A DNA stretch of 64,000 nt, from positions 124,001 through 188,000 of the forward strand of contig CALVUR010000002.1 of assembly GCA_944363645.1 (NCBI GenBank), written 5' to 3'. Position 1 is the first letter of the stretch; each line of letters opens with the position of its first letter. Shown here one piece after another: positions 8,072 to 16,648 of the stretch. The stretch is from an uncultured Clostridia bacterium. Its GTDB lineage: Bacteria > Bacillota > Clostridia > Christensenellales > Borkfalkiaceae. The translations under genes were made by a program, and so were the position numbers. The notes under the pieces are model-generated. The model was not told the DNA's origin and did not search any database. It worked only from the letters and a program-made list of their open reading frames with translations.

Positions 8072-8429
8072 AAAAATCAACCTCCCCACCAGAAGTAGTG
8101 GTTTATTTTATTAAAAATCAAAATTTGTAAAAGTCAAAGCAAAACTTTTGCGCTTTTTTTGGGGCTTTTTGCTTACAATTTTAACTTCGTATAGATTATA
8201 GATATATTGTAACGATTTGTAAACTGTTTTTTATATGTTTTTTGGTTTTTGTAAATTTTTTTACAAGACTTTCACTATTTAACTTATGCAAGCAATCAAA
8301 TAATTTGCAACCCTTTATAAAAAAGTTTGCCGAAAACCAAAATTTAAAACCAAATTCGTTTTTTGTTTGTGTAAAGTATTTACCACAAAACAACAAGTAA
8401 ATCAAGCCTTTTTGCACATATTTTTAAAG
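8072..8429. other. Intergenic DNA between spo0A and the acidic protein gene
   Basis: A/T-rich. A 73-codon frame on the minus strand (8196-8417) has no ribosome site and a random-looking composition, so I do not count it as a gene. No palindromic element is present here. Confidence 0.4.
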
Positions 8430-8464
8430 AAAAAATAAAAAATTCAGCCAAATTGTGCTGAATT
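8430..8464 (-). terminator. Rho-independent terminator of spo0A
   Basis: Stem AATTCAGC (8441-8448) with GCTGAATT (8457-8464). On the minus strand it is followed by a T-rich run. Confidence 0.8.
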
Positions 8465-8515
8465 TCGACACTCACTTATATTTTGACTATTTTTTAACCA
8501 AATTGTGCCCTAAAA

Positions 8516-9271
8516 TTAAGCACCTTCAAGCAGCATTTTGTCGGCAACAAGCGCAATGAATTCGCCATTTGTTGGCTTTTCACTGCCCACATAGGCACGC
8601 ACGCCAAACACCGAATTTATACTTTCAATGCGGTTACGGTTCCACGCAACTTCGATAGCGTGACGGATAGCACGCTCTACCTTAGAAGCAGATGTATCGT
8701 ACTTATCCCCTATCATGGGGTAAAGTTTTTTTGTAATACTGTTTATAATTTGTGGATTGTCAACCGCCATCTTTACGCCTTCACGCAGATATGCGTAACC
8801 TTTAATGTGTGGCGGAATGCCAACCGAGATAAAAATTTTACTGATGCGCTCATCTAAACTTATAACGGGCTTTTCTTCCGCTTTAATGGTAAGTTGGTTT
8901 TCTTCTTCACGGCAAAGCCCAAGCAAGCGATCCTTTAAAATCGCCATTGAAACGGGTTTTGTCATATAGTAAAGCGCACCAAAGTCCATTGCACGCTTGA
9001 TGATTACGTCGTTTTTAACCGCCGTAAGCACTACGATTTTTGTCTTTAACTTTTGCGAAGCAATGTGCTTTAAAACTTCAAATCCGTCAACGCCCGACAA
9101 AACAAGCCCGCACACGATAATGTCTGGCTTAAACTTATCGATAAGTTCAATAGCCTCGTTGCCGTCAGCGGTTACGCCAACAATGTTAAATTGCGTATCA
9201 CGGTAAACACGCTTAACTTTTTCTAAATCTGCTTCGCCTTCTTCTACCATGAGTAATTTATAGTTTTCCAT
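8516..9271 (-). CDS. spo0A: Spo0A-type response regulator with a degenerate receiver
   Basis: Master regulator of sporulation in Firmicutes. The C-terminal DNA-binding half is strongly conserved: P-P-H-I-K-G-Y-A-Y-L-R-E, S-K-V-E-R-A-I-R-H-A-I-E-V-A-W and K-P-T-N-G-E-F-I-A-L-V-A-D. The N-terminal receiver keeps the Thr (L-T-A) and Lys (T-K-P) but lacks the phospho-acceptor: where B. subtilis has Asp56, this protein has Gly55 in P-D-I-I-V-C-G-L-V-L-S-G (codon GGG on the minus strand). The acidic pair near the N-terminus is E10-E11 instead of D-D. So it is Spo0A by its effector domain but probably not activated by aspartyl phosphorylation. It has its own promoter (9302-9331) and terminator. Confidence 0.9.
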   Translation of the reverse strand: MENYKLLMVEEGEADLEKVKRVYRDTQFNIVGVTADGNEAIELIDKFKPDIIVCGLVLSGVDGFEVLKHIASQKLKTKIVVLTAVKNDVIIKRAMDFGALYYMTKPVSMAILKDRLLGLCREEENQLTIKAEEKPVISLDERISKIFISVGIPPHIKGYAYLREGVKMAVDNPQIINSITKKLYPMIGDKYDTSASKVERAIRHAIEVAWNRNRIESINSVFGVRAYVGSEKPTNGEFIALVADKMLLEGA

Positions 9272-9301
9272 ATTTCGCCCCTTTATTTTTTTCTTGTTTT
9301 G

Positions 9302-9331
9302 ATTATATCACACCACTAAAAAAATAGTAAA
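9302..9331 (-). promoter_or_regulatory. Promoter of spo0A
   Basis: Minus strand TTTACT (9326-9331), 18-base spacer, TATAAT (9302-9307). It lies about 30 bases before the spo0A start. Confidence 0.6.
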
Positions 9332-9345
9332 GCGATTTTTGAATG

Positions 9346-9382
9346 AATTTTGAACAAAATTTGACTAATTTTGTTCAAAATT
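9346..9382. promoter_or_regulatory. Inverted repeat upstream of the spo0A promoter
   Basis: AATTTTGAACAAAATT (9346-9361) is followed after five bases by AATTTTGTTCAAAATT (9367-9382), a 16-base stem. It sits 14 bases upstream of the -35 box. There is no T-run, so an operator or a DNA cruciform is more likely than a terminator. The left half recurs about 95 bases away (9438-9460) as a direct repeat. Confidence 0.5.
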
Positions 9383-9454
9383 GTCGATTAGCACAGATTT
9401 TGCGCAAAAAATCGGCGTATAGGTTGATTTTTGACGAAATGAATTTTGAACGAA

Positions 9455-9489
9455 ATTTGAAAAAGTGCGTTCAAAATTTGAACGCACTT
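9455..9489 (-). terminator. Rho-independent terminator of the anchored protein gene
   Basis: Perfect palindromic stem AAGTGCGTTCAAA (9463-9475) with its complement at 9477-9489, followed on the minus strand by T-rich sequence. It ends the gene at 9494-10057. Confidence 0.8.
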
Positions 9490-9493
9490 GAAA

Positions 9494-10057
9494 TTAACGC
9501 TTATTAAATTGAGTTAAATAAAAGCCTGTTAATGTGATTTTATCAGCAGATAATTCGCCGTCATAACTATATATAAATGTTTGCGAGCGTTTGTTGAAAA
9601 TTGCACTTTCTAATGTTAGATCGTAAACATTTTCACCGCTATTTACGCTAACTTTAGTTTGCCTTATATCGGCAAAATTTTCTTTATTTAGCGTTGTGCC
9701 GTGCCTTTCGATGGGGACGCAAGTGAAAAATGTACCGCTTACAAGTGTTACCGAGTTTTTAATGGTTAGTGTAACGGTTGTTTTGCCGTTTTCCGTTTTA
9801 CAGTCCACCCCCACATCTTGGGTAATGGTTACATTTTTATCAAAAGCGGAAACGCTTTCAAAAACTGCCTTGCCATCATTAACGCTTACTTCATCATCTA
9901 AAAACATTTCACGCTTTATATAATCGTTATAATCAAAGTATACGTTATACCCATTTGACATAAACTTGAAAACGCCTGCGGATATCAAAATGATGATGGC
10001 GGCAGCCAAAACTGCGCCTGCCAAAATGCAAAGTCTTATAATATTTTTTGTTTTCAT
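9494..10057 (-). CDS. Membrane-anchored extracytoplasmic protein, unknown family
   Basis: A 187-residue protein with one N-terminal hydrophobic segment (about residues 8-31, preceded by K-T-K and R) and an exported domain rich in beta-forming residues, Thr and Val. There is no lipobox and no catalytic motif that I recognise. The strand pattern (K-T-T-V-T-L-T-I-K-N-S-V, Y-D-L-T-L-E-S-A-I-F) suggests an Ig-like or beta-sandwich fold. It lies upstream of spo0A on the same strand, but a strong terminator and a separate promoter separate the two, so they need not be co-regulated. Confidence 0.6.
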   Translation of the reverse strand: MKTKNIIRLCILAGAVLAAAIIILISAGVFKFMSNGYNVYFDYNDYIKREMFLDDEVSVNDGKAVFESVSAFDKNVTITQDVGVDCKTENGKTTVTLTIKNSVTLVSGTFFTCVPIERHGTTLNKENFADIRQTKVSVNSGENVYDLTLESAIFNKRSQTFIYSYDGELSADKITLTGFYLTQFNKR

Positions 10058-10072
10058 TTTACCACCTTTATT

Positions 10073-10109
10073 AAAAAAGTAAGCCTATAAGCCCGTTATC
10101 ACAACTTTC
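10073..10109 (+). repeat. Palindromic element copy 6
   Basis: Core GCCTATAAGCCCGTTATC (10083-10100), left arm AAAAAAGT, right arm ACAACTTT. It lies just upstream of the start of the 9494-10057 gene. Confidence 0.75.
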
Positions 10110-10307
10110 ACCGTCAGCGGTTTTGTTGCGGTCGTGATTTTTTGGGGCTTATTTTTAATTTATTGTTTTTGATAAGTTTGGTAATTACTTAAAAAAATGT
10201 TTACCGAGTAAAAGCATTTGTTTTAAAAGATTTTTAAACGCAACTTACTTAACAATATATATTTTAATATGTAATAAAATTTTTTGCAAGCCGAATAAAA
10301 CGATTTG

Positions 10308-10331
10308 AAAAAAGCCGTCCAAAAGGACGGC
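10308..10331 (-). terminator. Rho-independent terminator of rplM-rpsI
   Basis: Stem GCCGTCC (10314-10320), loop AAAA, GGACGGC (10325-10331). On the minus strand it is followed by six Ts. Confidence 0.88.
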
Positions 10332-10355
10332 CTTTTGATAAGCCAAGATAAAAAA

Positions 10356-10766
10356 TTATCTCTTTGAGAATTGTGGTGCACGACGAGCTTTCTTTAAGCC
10401 GTATTTCTTTCTTTCTTTCATTCTTGGGTCTCTTGTTAAGTAACCTGCTTTTTTAACAACTGTACGTAATTCAGGTTCAGCAACAACCAAAGCCCTTGCA
10501 ATGCCGTGACGGATAGCACCAGCTTGACCGGTAAAGCCACCACCGTTAACGTTTACGAAAACGTCGTAATCAGCTTCTTTACCAGTGAGTGTTAAAGGTT
10601 GACGAATAACGAGTTTAACTGTATCTAAAGCGCAGTATTCATCGATTGTTCTGCCGTTGATGATGTAAGAACCATTACCACCAGGGATAAGGCGTACCCT
10701 TGCAACAGCTTTTTTTCTTCTGCCAGTTCCCCAGAACTGAACTTTCTTTTTAGTAGTTTTAGCCAT
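10356..10766 (-). CDS. rpsI: 30S ribosomal protein S9 (uS9)
   Basis: Full-length, 136 residues. The N-terminal [13 protein letters not shown], the central [18 protein letters not shown] and the basic end [16 protein letters not shown] are diagnostic; the C-terminal tail reaches the P-site tRNA in the ribosome. The gene follows rplM by 13 bases with a GGAGG site, the normal L13-S9 operon order, and ends in a strong terminator. Confidence 0.98.
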   Translation of the reverse strand: MAKTTKKKVQFWGTGRRKKAVARVRLIPGGNGSYIINGRTIDEYCALDTVKLVIRQPLTLTGKEADYDVFVNVNGGGFTGQAGAIRHGIARALVVAEPELRTVVKKAGYLTRDPRMKERKKYGLKKARRAPQFSKR

Positions 10767-10779
10767 TGGTTACCCCTCC

Positions 10780-11214
10780 TTAATAATCAAGTTTAAGCTC
10801 TACAGGTTGTTGAGCTTGTTGTTTGTGTTCTGCGCCCTTGTAAACGCGGAGTTTTTTAAGCATCTTTTTGCCTAAACTGTTTTTAGGAAGCATACCCTTA
10901 ACGGCTTCGTAAACTGCCAAATCAGACTTTTTAGCCATGATTTCTTTGTATGGGGTTTGTTTTAAACCACCGACGTAACCGGTGTGATATGTGTAAAGTT
11001 TCTTTTCGAGTTTTTTACCTGTTAAAACGACCTTGTCTGTGTTTAAAACGATAACGAAATCGCCACAGTCAACGTTTGGTGTAAATGTTGGTTTGTGTTT
11101 ACCTCTTAAAATCGCAGCAACTTGAGAAGCGAGTCTACCAAGTGGCATACCGGTAGCATCGACAACATACCATTTTCTCTCAACATTGGCTGGATTTGCC
11201 ATATATGATTTCAT
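10780..11214 (-). CDS. rplM: 50S ribosomal protein L13 (uL13)
   Basis: Full-length, 144 residues, with the family landmarks [23 protein letters not shown] and [11 protein letters not shown]. It is an early-assembling 23S rRNA-binding protein. First gene of the rplM-rpsI operon, with a promoter at 11325-11353 and a leader of about 100 bases. The ATG at 11214 begins M-K-S-Y-M; the second ATG four codons on is less likely because CGGAGA lies at the right distance for the first. Confidence 0.97.
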   Translation of the reverse strand: MKSYMANPANVERKWYVVDATGMPLGRLASQVAAILRGKHKPTFTPNVDCGDFVIVLNTDKVVLTGKKLEKKLYTYHTGYVGGLKQTPYKEIMAKKSDLAVYEAVKGMLPKNSLGKKMLKKLRVYKGAEHKQQAQQPVELKLDY

Positions 11215-11318
11215 GATAATTATCTCCGAAATGTAATTTATTAACCTAACATTTGTGCAACTGAATTTTTTGCGAGGGGCTAATTCGCATGAAAAAACAA
11301 TCGCATAAAGTTAGCGAC
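11215..11318 (-). promoter_or_regulatory. Possible autoregulatory leader of rplM
   Basis: About 100 untranslated bases between the promoter and rplM. CTAAC near the 5' end can pair with GTTAG near the 3' end, enclosing a smaller stem (GCGA...TCGC). Firmicutes are known to have an L13-binding leader here; this one fits by position and rough shape, but I could not match the consensus. Confidence 0.35.
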
Positions 11319-11324
11319 TATCAC

Positions 11325-11353
11325 ATTTTAAACCATTATTATATTTAAGTCAA
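11325..11353 (-). promoter_or_regulatory. Promoter of rplM-rpsI
   Basis: Minus strand TTGACT (11348-11353), 17-base spacer, TAAAAT (11325-11330). Confidence 0.7.
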
Positions 11354-11558
11354 GCATTTTTTGCGATTTTTTCTGCTTTTTAACCACCTTTTTATTTAAA
11401 ATGTGCTAATTTTTTTGTAATTTTTAAAAAGCCACTACATATTGTGTTTTTACACATTTTTTAACCACAAACAATCTTTTTGGTAAACTTTTTTACCACT
11501 CGCCTTTTCCGCTTTCAAATTTTTTGCTGACCGCTTTCAAATTTTTTGCTATCAGCCC

Positions 11559-12477
11559 TTAAATTGTAACGGGGAAGGTCAAGATGTCATGGATATCTTT
11601 TTCAAATTTTACCGTGCGAATTTGTGGGTTATTGTAAGTTTTATAGGTGTACAATAAGTTATCAACATCAACGCAACTTGTGTACATTGTGATTTCGTAA
11701 CCAGACTTACTTAAACAGCACCCCTTTGGCACGAAAACGCTATCCAAAACGTGGTAAAGTGGCAAAAGGCTTTTTTCTTCTACCACATAATTGTTTCTTA
11801 CAAAGGTGGCACGCACAAAGCGTGATTGGGAAGAATAGTCGCCCGGAAGCCCCATTGCACCCATACCAAAGCAGTAAGTTTTAAGGGGCAAATCTTTGGC
11901 AAAATTGTTTTGGGGCTGGGCGGTTGATAGGGACATAAAATTGTTTAAATTAAAAAGTTGCATATCAAAAGTGGGGCTGTTTGTCATAACGCCCACAGGG
12001 TTATCGTAAACCTTAATTTTGCCGTCTACGCACTCGATAACGATATCCAAAAACCTATCGCTTACCATATAATGAAGGGGCGATGGCGTAAGGCCATCTA
12101 AAGGCGTGTCGGTAAGGTTGATATTTTTAATGGCATCCTTTACTTCACAAACGGAAGAAAAGTTGCCCAAAATGTAGGGCAAAAATTGGTACTGCGCCAA
12201 ATTTATTACGCCAGATTCTTTAGATGGTTTTGCGTACTTTGTAAAGCCCGGAAAGTTTAGCCCAGCCATGCAAAGCCCCTTTTCGTTTACGCCGTCATAA
12301 AAAAGCGGAATGCCCTTATAAACGGTTGCCATACCCATAATTTGATAACAAACCTTAACGCCAAAGCCGTCAAAATTTTTAGGGGTTATGACTACGCTTT
12401 CACCGTAAGATTTATCGATATCTAAAGTCCTACCGAAATAAAAACCATTCTTTTTTTAACGTTACCGCTGTACACAT
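11559..12477 (-). pseudogene. Choloylglycine (bile salt) hydrolase/penicillin V acylase family, frameshifted
   Basis: Ntn-hydrolase that would cleave an amide such as conjugated bile salts. The true start is the ATG at 12477, behind AGGAG, giving M-C-T-A-V-T-L-K-K; Cys2 is the nucleophile once Met is removed. The frame then breaks in a run of seven As (minus strand; 12451-12457). With six As the protein continues N-G-F-Y-F-G-R-T-L-D-I-D, the classic second motif, and runs on to 11559. The 3' part shows G-V-N-E-K-G-L-C-M-A-G-L-N-F-P and P-V-G-V-M-T-N-S-P-T-F, typical of the family. One base in a homopolymer separates it from an intact gene of about 305 residues. Which amide it cleaves cannot be read here. 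Confidence 0.85.
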
Positions 12478-12836
12478 TTTAACGCTCCTTTTGCTAAAAT
12501 TAACTACGTATTGGGGGTAATCGAGATTTTTTACGCCCTTTAAAACAATTTAAGCCTTTTATTTATAAATAAATGATAGCGCATTTTAGTGATAATTTAA
12601 AGAAAAACGGACGGAAAAATTCCGTCCGCAACCAAACACAAAATACAAATAATTTTGCCATATAAAGTTTCTCCATTTTTAATTTAAAGTCCATTTGTAA
12701 CTTTTTGTAAGATTTATTTTATATCTTTGTAAGATTTTTTTTAGCCGTCAAATTTTGAAGCAAAAAAACGCAATTTGCCAACATTTAAGCGTAAAGACCG
12801 CCCTTTTATGCGACCATGTGTGAGTTTTAACCTTTT
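12478..12836. other. Leader region of the bile-salt-hydrolase-like gene
   Basis: On the minus strand a possible 31-codon ORF (M-A-K-L-F-V-F-C-V-W-L...) with GGAG eight bases before its ATG starts at about 12661 and runs through the terminator hairpin at 12608. A direct repeat AAATCTTACAAA occurs twice just upstream. This could be a leader peptide/attenuator or chance. Confidence 0.25.
12603..12628 (-). terminator. Rho-independent terminator
   Basis: Stem CGGACGGA (12608-12615) and TCCGTCCG (12621-12628), with a T-rich tail on the minus strand (12603-12607). It serves the gene at 12837-13802 and lies 130 bases before the hydrolase start. Confidence 0.8.
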
Positions 12837-13802
12837 TTAGGTTACAGATTGAAACAAACAATAAAAGCCGTCAGTATCATCAAAATAACTTTTTGGGACA
12901 AAATATCCCCCTTTTAGCGTACAATTTTTTGACGGAAAAGCATATATAAAAACTGACGGAACATCGCCTAAAAAGATTGCGCCAAGATAAAAGGGCTTTT
13001 TTTGGTCAAAAAAGTAAAACTTACTGTTTATAAATATATCCTTAAAAATATCTACTTGCTGTTTATCGCACGTTATTTTTTTAAACTGTGAGTATTTGTC
13101 TTTTGAAAGTAATTTTTGATTATCGTCGGTGCTAAAAGACTCGTTTTCGGGCTTATAGCCCCACTTTTTTTCTTGTGAAGGGGTAAAATTTCCCCTTTCA
13201 TTTGCACAATCGGCGCATTTTTCAATGTCAAACTTTTGTTTATCGTATAGATTTGGCGCATCGTAAAAAGTTTGTGGACCGCCACTTTTTTTGTTTTGTT
13301 TTTGGCAATTTGACCTTTTAATGTCATCATGGTGATAAGATTGCTTTTCATAAAAACCTTCCTTTAAAAAATAATTGTCTTCTGCAATCTTATCGTCATC
13401 GTAAACCGTTGACACACCCCCGTTGCAACGCCTAAAAAAATCTAAAAAGCCTTGCTCGTAAAAATTATCGGTGTTAAAAAGTGCCTTGCCGACAATTTGA
13501 CCGCCATCCACACAGCACACCGAAAAGCCCTGTTTTAAACTTACGTTGTAAAAATAATTTTCCTCATTCAGCACATAATAATTTTCGCCGTCAAAAAGTA
13601 AGAAAGTGGCAAGTTTATAATCGCCGTCTATCACGGTGAGTGTGGTTTTTACATTGTGCGAATAATCTAAAATGGTTTCGCCTTTATTTATAAAACCGTC
13701 GCTAACGCCGTTTATTAAAAAATCTTCAACACGCAACCTAAGTGTAGCAATAAGTGTGCCAGATAAATTGTTTATTGGTATCAGCCTTTTAACAATTTCC
13801 AT
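12837..13802 (-). CDS. Hypothetical protein carrying an in-frame palindromic element
   Basis: A 321-residue soluble protein of no family I recognise. The N-terminal 115 residues (strand-rich, G-D-Y-K-L-A-T-F-L-L-F-D-G) and the last 70 (F-Y-F-F-D-Q-K-K-P-F-Y-L-G-A-I) look folded. The middle, about residues 140-245, is hydrophilic, Lys/Asn/Asp-rich and likely disordered. This linker contains K-K-W-G-Y-K-P-E-N, the translation of a palindromic element (13148-13170). The start ATG is at 13802. It is alone, with a terminator at 12608. Confidence 0.6.
   Translation of the reverse strand: MEIVKRLIPINNLSGTLIATLRLRVEDFLINGVSDGFINKGETILDYSHNVKTTLTVIDGDYKLATFLLFDGENYYVLNEENYFYNVSLKQGFSVCCVDGGQIVGKALFNTDNFYEQGFLDFFRRCNGGVSTVYDDDKIAEDNYFLKEGFYEKQSYHHDDIKRSNCQKQNKKSGGPQTFYDAPNLYDKQKFDIEKCADCANERGNFTPSQEKKWGYKPENESFSTDDNQKLLSKDKYSQFKKITCDKQQVDIFKDIFINSKFYFFDQKKPFYLGAIFLGDVPSVFIYAFPSKNCTLKGGYFVPKSYFDDTDGFYCLFQSVT
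13148..13170 (-). repeat. Palindromic element copy 7, inside a reading frame
   Basis: Core GGGCTTATAGCCC (13149-13161) with a following CACTTTTTT arm. Read on the coding strand it encodes K-K-W-G-Y-K-P-E without disturbing the frame. Confidence 0.85.
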
Positions 13803-14094
13803 ATATAAATCCCCCGACTAATATATGCCGTGAGATTTTAGTTTATTTGCCCTTAACTTGTTTTTGGTAACGTTTAAATTTTTAAATGGGCATATAAAAG
13901 TTTACATAAATGATAGCAATTTTTATTGTAAGATTTTGGCAAATAAATGTCAAAAAATGAGATAAAAAGCGGAATTTCTTAAATTTGAGTGGGCTTAGGC
14001 AGAAAAAATATACGTTTAGTTTAATAAAGCGTCAAATTTTACCTAAATTTCATAAAGTTGAGAAAAATTTAACACAAATAGTTTATTAAAACTA
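13803..14094. other. Divergent intergenic region upstream of pckG
   Basis: A/T-rich spacer between two divergent genes. I see no ORF or hairpin before the pckG promoter at 14095. Confidence 0.4.
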
Positions 14095-14123
14095 TTTACA
14101 ATTTGACAAAATATTGTTACAAT
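14095..14123 (+). promoter_or_regulatory. Promoter of pckG with long leader
   Basis: TTTACA (14095-14100), 17-base spacer, TACAAT (14118-14123). The leader to the ATG is about 160 bases and contains a stem GTCTTTAAA (14200-14208) / TTTAAAGAC (14220-14228), a possible control site. Confidence 0.65.
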
Positions 14124-14289
14124 ATAGTCGGTGGAAGTTGGCAAAAAACCAAAATTTTACACCAAAAAGGGCGGTTTGGCGCACAAAAATTGGGCGTCGG
14201 TCTTTAAAAAGTAAAAATCTTTAAAGACTTTATCGCACTTAAACATTACAATTAAAGTTTTAAATAAAATATTGTCACGGAGGCAAAAA

Positions 14290-16065
14290 ATGACAACAAA
14301 CAAGGCAGTTTTAAAATTTGTTGAAGAAGCAAAAAATCTTTGCAAACCTGAAAATGTTGTATGGGTTACCGGCGAAGAAGCTTTGTACGAACAATTAAGA
14401 GAAGAAGCTTGCAAGACAGGCGAAATGATCAAACTTAACCAAGAACTTTTACCTGGATGCTATCTTCACCGCAGTGCTTTAAACGACGTTGCACGTGTTG
14501 AAGGCAGAACTTTTATTTGTTGCAAAAATAAAGATGACGCTGGTCCAATTAACAACTGGATGGACCCACAAGAAGCTTACGCAAAATTGGGCGAAATTTT
14601 TGACGGTTGCATGAAAGGTAGAACAATGTACGTTATCCCCTATTCAATGGGCGCAGTTGGTTCTAAATTTTCAAAGATCGGTATTGAAATTACAGACTCT
14701 ATCTACGTTGTATTATCAATGCACATCATGACAAGGGACGGCGATAAGGTTTTAGAAGCTTTAGGCGACAGCGAAGACTTTGTACGTGGTTTACACTCTA
14801 AAGCAGAACTCGACGAAGAAAAGAGATATATCGTACACTTCCCTGAAGATAACGCTATTTGGTCAGTTAACTCTGGCTACGGCGGAAACGTTTTACTTGG
14901 TAAAAAATGCTTTGCACTCCGTATTGCTTCTTACCTTGGTAAGAACGAAGGTTGGATGGCAGAACACATGCTTATCGTTGGTATCCAAAACCCACAAGGC
15001 GAAATTAAATACGTTGCGGCTGCTTTCCCATCCGCTTGCGGTAAGACCAACTTGGCAATGCTTATCCCACCCGAAATTTATAAAAAGAAAGGTTATAAGG
15101 TTTGGACCGTTGGCGACGATATCGCTTGGATAAGAGTTGGTGAAGACGGCAGACTTTGGGCAATCAACCCAGAAAATGGTTTCTTTGGCGTTGCACCTGG
15201 CACAAACATGCACTCTAACCCCAATGCCTTACTTTCAACAAAGAAAAATTCAATCTTTACAAACGTTGTACACGATTTAGATAACAACACTGTTTGGTGG
15301 GAAGGTATGGATACCCCAGCACCAACAAACGCTGTAAACTGGCGCGGTGAAAAGTGGGATGCTTCTAAATACGACAAACAAGATAAGTCAACATACGGCG
15401 CACATCCAAACTCAAGATTTACTGCACCTACAGTAAACTGCCCATGCTTATCTGACCAATTTGAAGCACCAAATGGCGTTCCACTTTCTGCAATCATCTT
15501 CGGTGGCAGACGTGCAAAGACCGCTCCACTTGTATACGAATCAAGAGATTGGAACAACGGTGTATTTGTAGGTTCATCAATGGCTTCTGAAACAACCGCT
15601 GCTGCAACAGGTGCTGTTGGCGTTGTAAGACGTGACCCAATGGCAATGAGACCTTTCGTTGGTTACAACATGGCTGATTATTTTGCACACTGGATTGAAA
15701 TGGGCAAGAAGATCACCAACAAACCAAAGATCTTTAACGTAAACTGGTTTAGAACTGACGAAAACGGCAAGTTTATTTGGCCAGGCTTTGGCGACAACTT
15801 ACGTGTTTTAGAATGGATTTTAGCACGTTGCGAAAACAAGGTTGACGCAAGAGAAGTACCTATCGGTTATATACCTTATGCAAAAGATATCAACATTGAA
15901 GGTCTTTCTATCACAGAAGACACCGTTGAAGATCTTTTAAGCGTTGACAAGGAAACTTGGAAAGAAGAAGCAAAAGGTATTGAAGAATTCTACGCTCAAT
16001 TTGGCGATAGACTTCCTAAAGAACTTAGGGCTGAACTTGAAACACTTAAATCAAAACTCAACTAA
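14290..16065 (+). CDS. pckG: Phosphoenolpyruvate carboxykinase (GTP)
   Basis: Interconverts oxaloacetate + GTP and phosphoenolpyruvate + GDP + CO2; in fermenting Clostridia it often runs in the carboxylating direction. It is a 591-residue GTP-type enzyme. Landmarks are the P-loop F-P-S-A-C-G-K-T-N-L-A (Cys250 is the hyper-reactive cysteine of the family), W-T-V-G-D-D-I-A-W for metal binding and the S-R-F-T-A-P loop. I start at 14290 because GGAGG (14279-14283) sits six bases before this ATG; an in-frame start six codons upstream overlaps that site. Codon choice is more optimised than in its neighbours, pointing to high expression. It has its own promoter and terminator. Confidence 0.96.
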   Translation: MTTNKAVLKFVEEAKNLCKPENVVWVTGEEALYEQLREEACKTGEMIKLNQELLPGCYLHRSALNDVARVEGRTFICCKNKDDAGPINNWMDPQEAYAKLGEIFDGCMKGRTMYVIPYSMGAVGSKFSKIGIEITDSIYVVLSMHIMTRDGDKVLEALGDSEDFVRGLHSKAELDEEKRYIVHFPEDNAIWSVNSGYGGNVLLGKKCFALRIASYLGKNEGWMAEHMLIVGIQNPQGEIKYVAAAFPSACGKTNLAMLIPPEIYKKKGYKVWTVGDDIAWIRVGEDGRLWAINPENGFFGVAPGTNMHSNPNALLSTKKNSIFTNVVHDLDNNTVWWEGMDTPAPTNAVNWRGEKWDASKYDKQDKSTYGAHPNSRFTAPTVNCPCLSDQFEAPNGVPLSAIIFGGRRAKTAPLVYESRDWNNGVFVGSSMASETTAAATGAVGVVRRDPMAMRPFVGYNMADYFAHWIEMGKKITNKPKIFNVNWFRTDENGKFIWPGFGDNLRVLEWILARCENKVDAREVPIGYIPYAKDINIEGLSITEDTVEDLLSVDKETWKEEAKGIEEFYAQFGDRLPKELRAELETLKSKLN

Positions 16066-16078
16066 TTATAAGTTTAAA

Positions 16079-16108
16079 GGCACTGCGTTTTTGCAGTGCC
16101 TTTTTTTT
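16079..16108 (+). terminator. Rho-independent terminator of pckG
   Basis: Stem GGCACTGC (16079-16086), loop of six, GCAGTGCC (16093-16100), then eight Ts. Confidence 0.93.
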
Positions 16109-16131
16109 ACTTTTTTATAACTTTTAACATT

Positions 16132-16170
16132 AAAAAAGTGGGGATAATCGACTTATAGCCCCACTTTTTG
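16132..16170 (-). repeat. Palindromic element copy 8, long-arm variant
   Basis: AAAAAAGTGGGG pairs with CCCCACTTTTT around a variant centre (ATAATCGACTTATAG). It follows the pckG terminator. Confidence 0.75.
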
Positions 16171-16411
16171 CTTTTTTAAGCCCTATTTATCCCCTGCTTT
16201 ATTTTTGCACTCGGAAAAATTTTTATAGTCTTAAAATTACTTTGAGTATTTAAGACAAAAAAGCCCTTTTTAACGCCGGAAAAATGGTAAAAAGAGCCAA
16301 AAAACCGCATACATATGCCCACCTGATGTGAAAATTAAAATAAAAAAGCAAAAATAAAAAGCCCTTTTTTACCTTTGCAAAAGCCTTTTTTAAAAATGTC
16401 GAAAAACGCTT

Positions 16412-16648
16412 TTAATCTTGCTTAGAGTTTTGCTTATCTATCTTTTTAGAAAGTTGGTCGTGCCGTTTAATCATTTCGACAACGCTGTTTTTGGGCGATA
16501 TCACATTTTTATCAAAAGTTGTAAAATCGCCAAAAGTTGAAGGTGGATTTTCGGCGTTTTTGGGCTTATAGCCCGACTTTTGCTGATTTTTAGCAGATAA
16601 AAGTGCGTTTGATATTTGAGTTATTAAATTGAAAAAATCGTTAGCCAT
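16412..16648 (-). CDS. Small hypothetical protein with an in-frame palindromic element
   Basis: A 78-residue hydrophilic protein, M-A-N-D-F-F-N-L-I-T-Q-I at the start and a Lys-rich helix at the end (S-K-K-I-D-K-Q-N). I prefer the ATG at 16648, which has GGTGAT upstream, over the longer frame to 16738. The centre, Q-K-S-G-Y-K-P-K-N, is the translation of palindromic element copy 9. No family is recognised. About 170 bases upstream of pckG's convergent terminator region, it has no close partner. Confidence 0.45.
   Translation of the reverse strand: MANDFFNLITQISNALLSAKNQQKSGYKPKNAENPPSTFGDFTTFDKNVISPKNSVVEMIKRHDQLSKKIDKQNSKQD
16562..16581 (-). repeat. Palindromic element copy 9, inside a reading frame
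   Basis: Core GGGCTTATAGCCC (16562-16574) followed by GACTTTTG. On the coding strand it gives K-S-G-Y-K-P-K in the same frame as copies 7 and 11. Confidence 0.8.

Noticed and set aside
8196..8417. 73-codon minus-strand frame upstream of the acidic protein gene
   Set aside because: No ribosome site, composition follows the A/T-rich DNA, and it lies beside the spo0A terminator.
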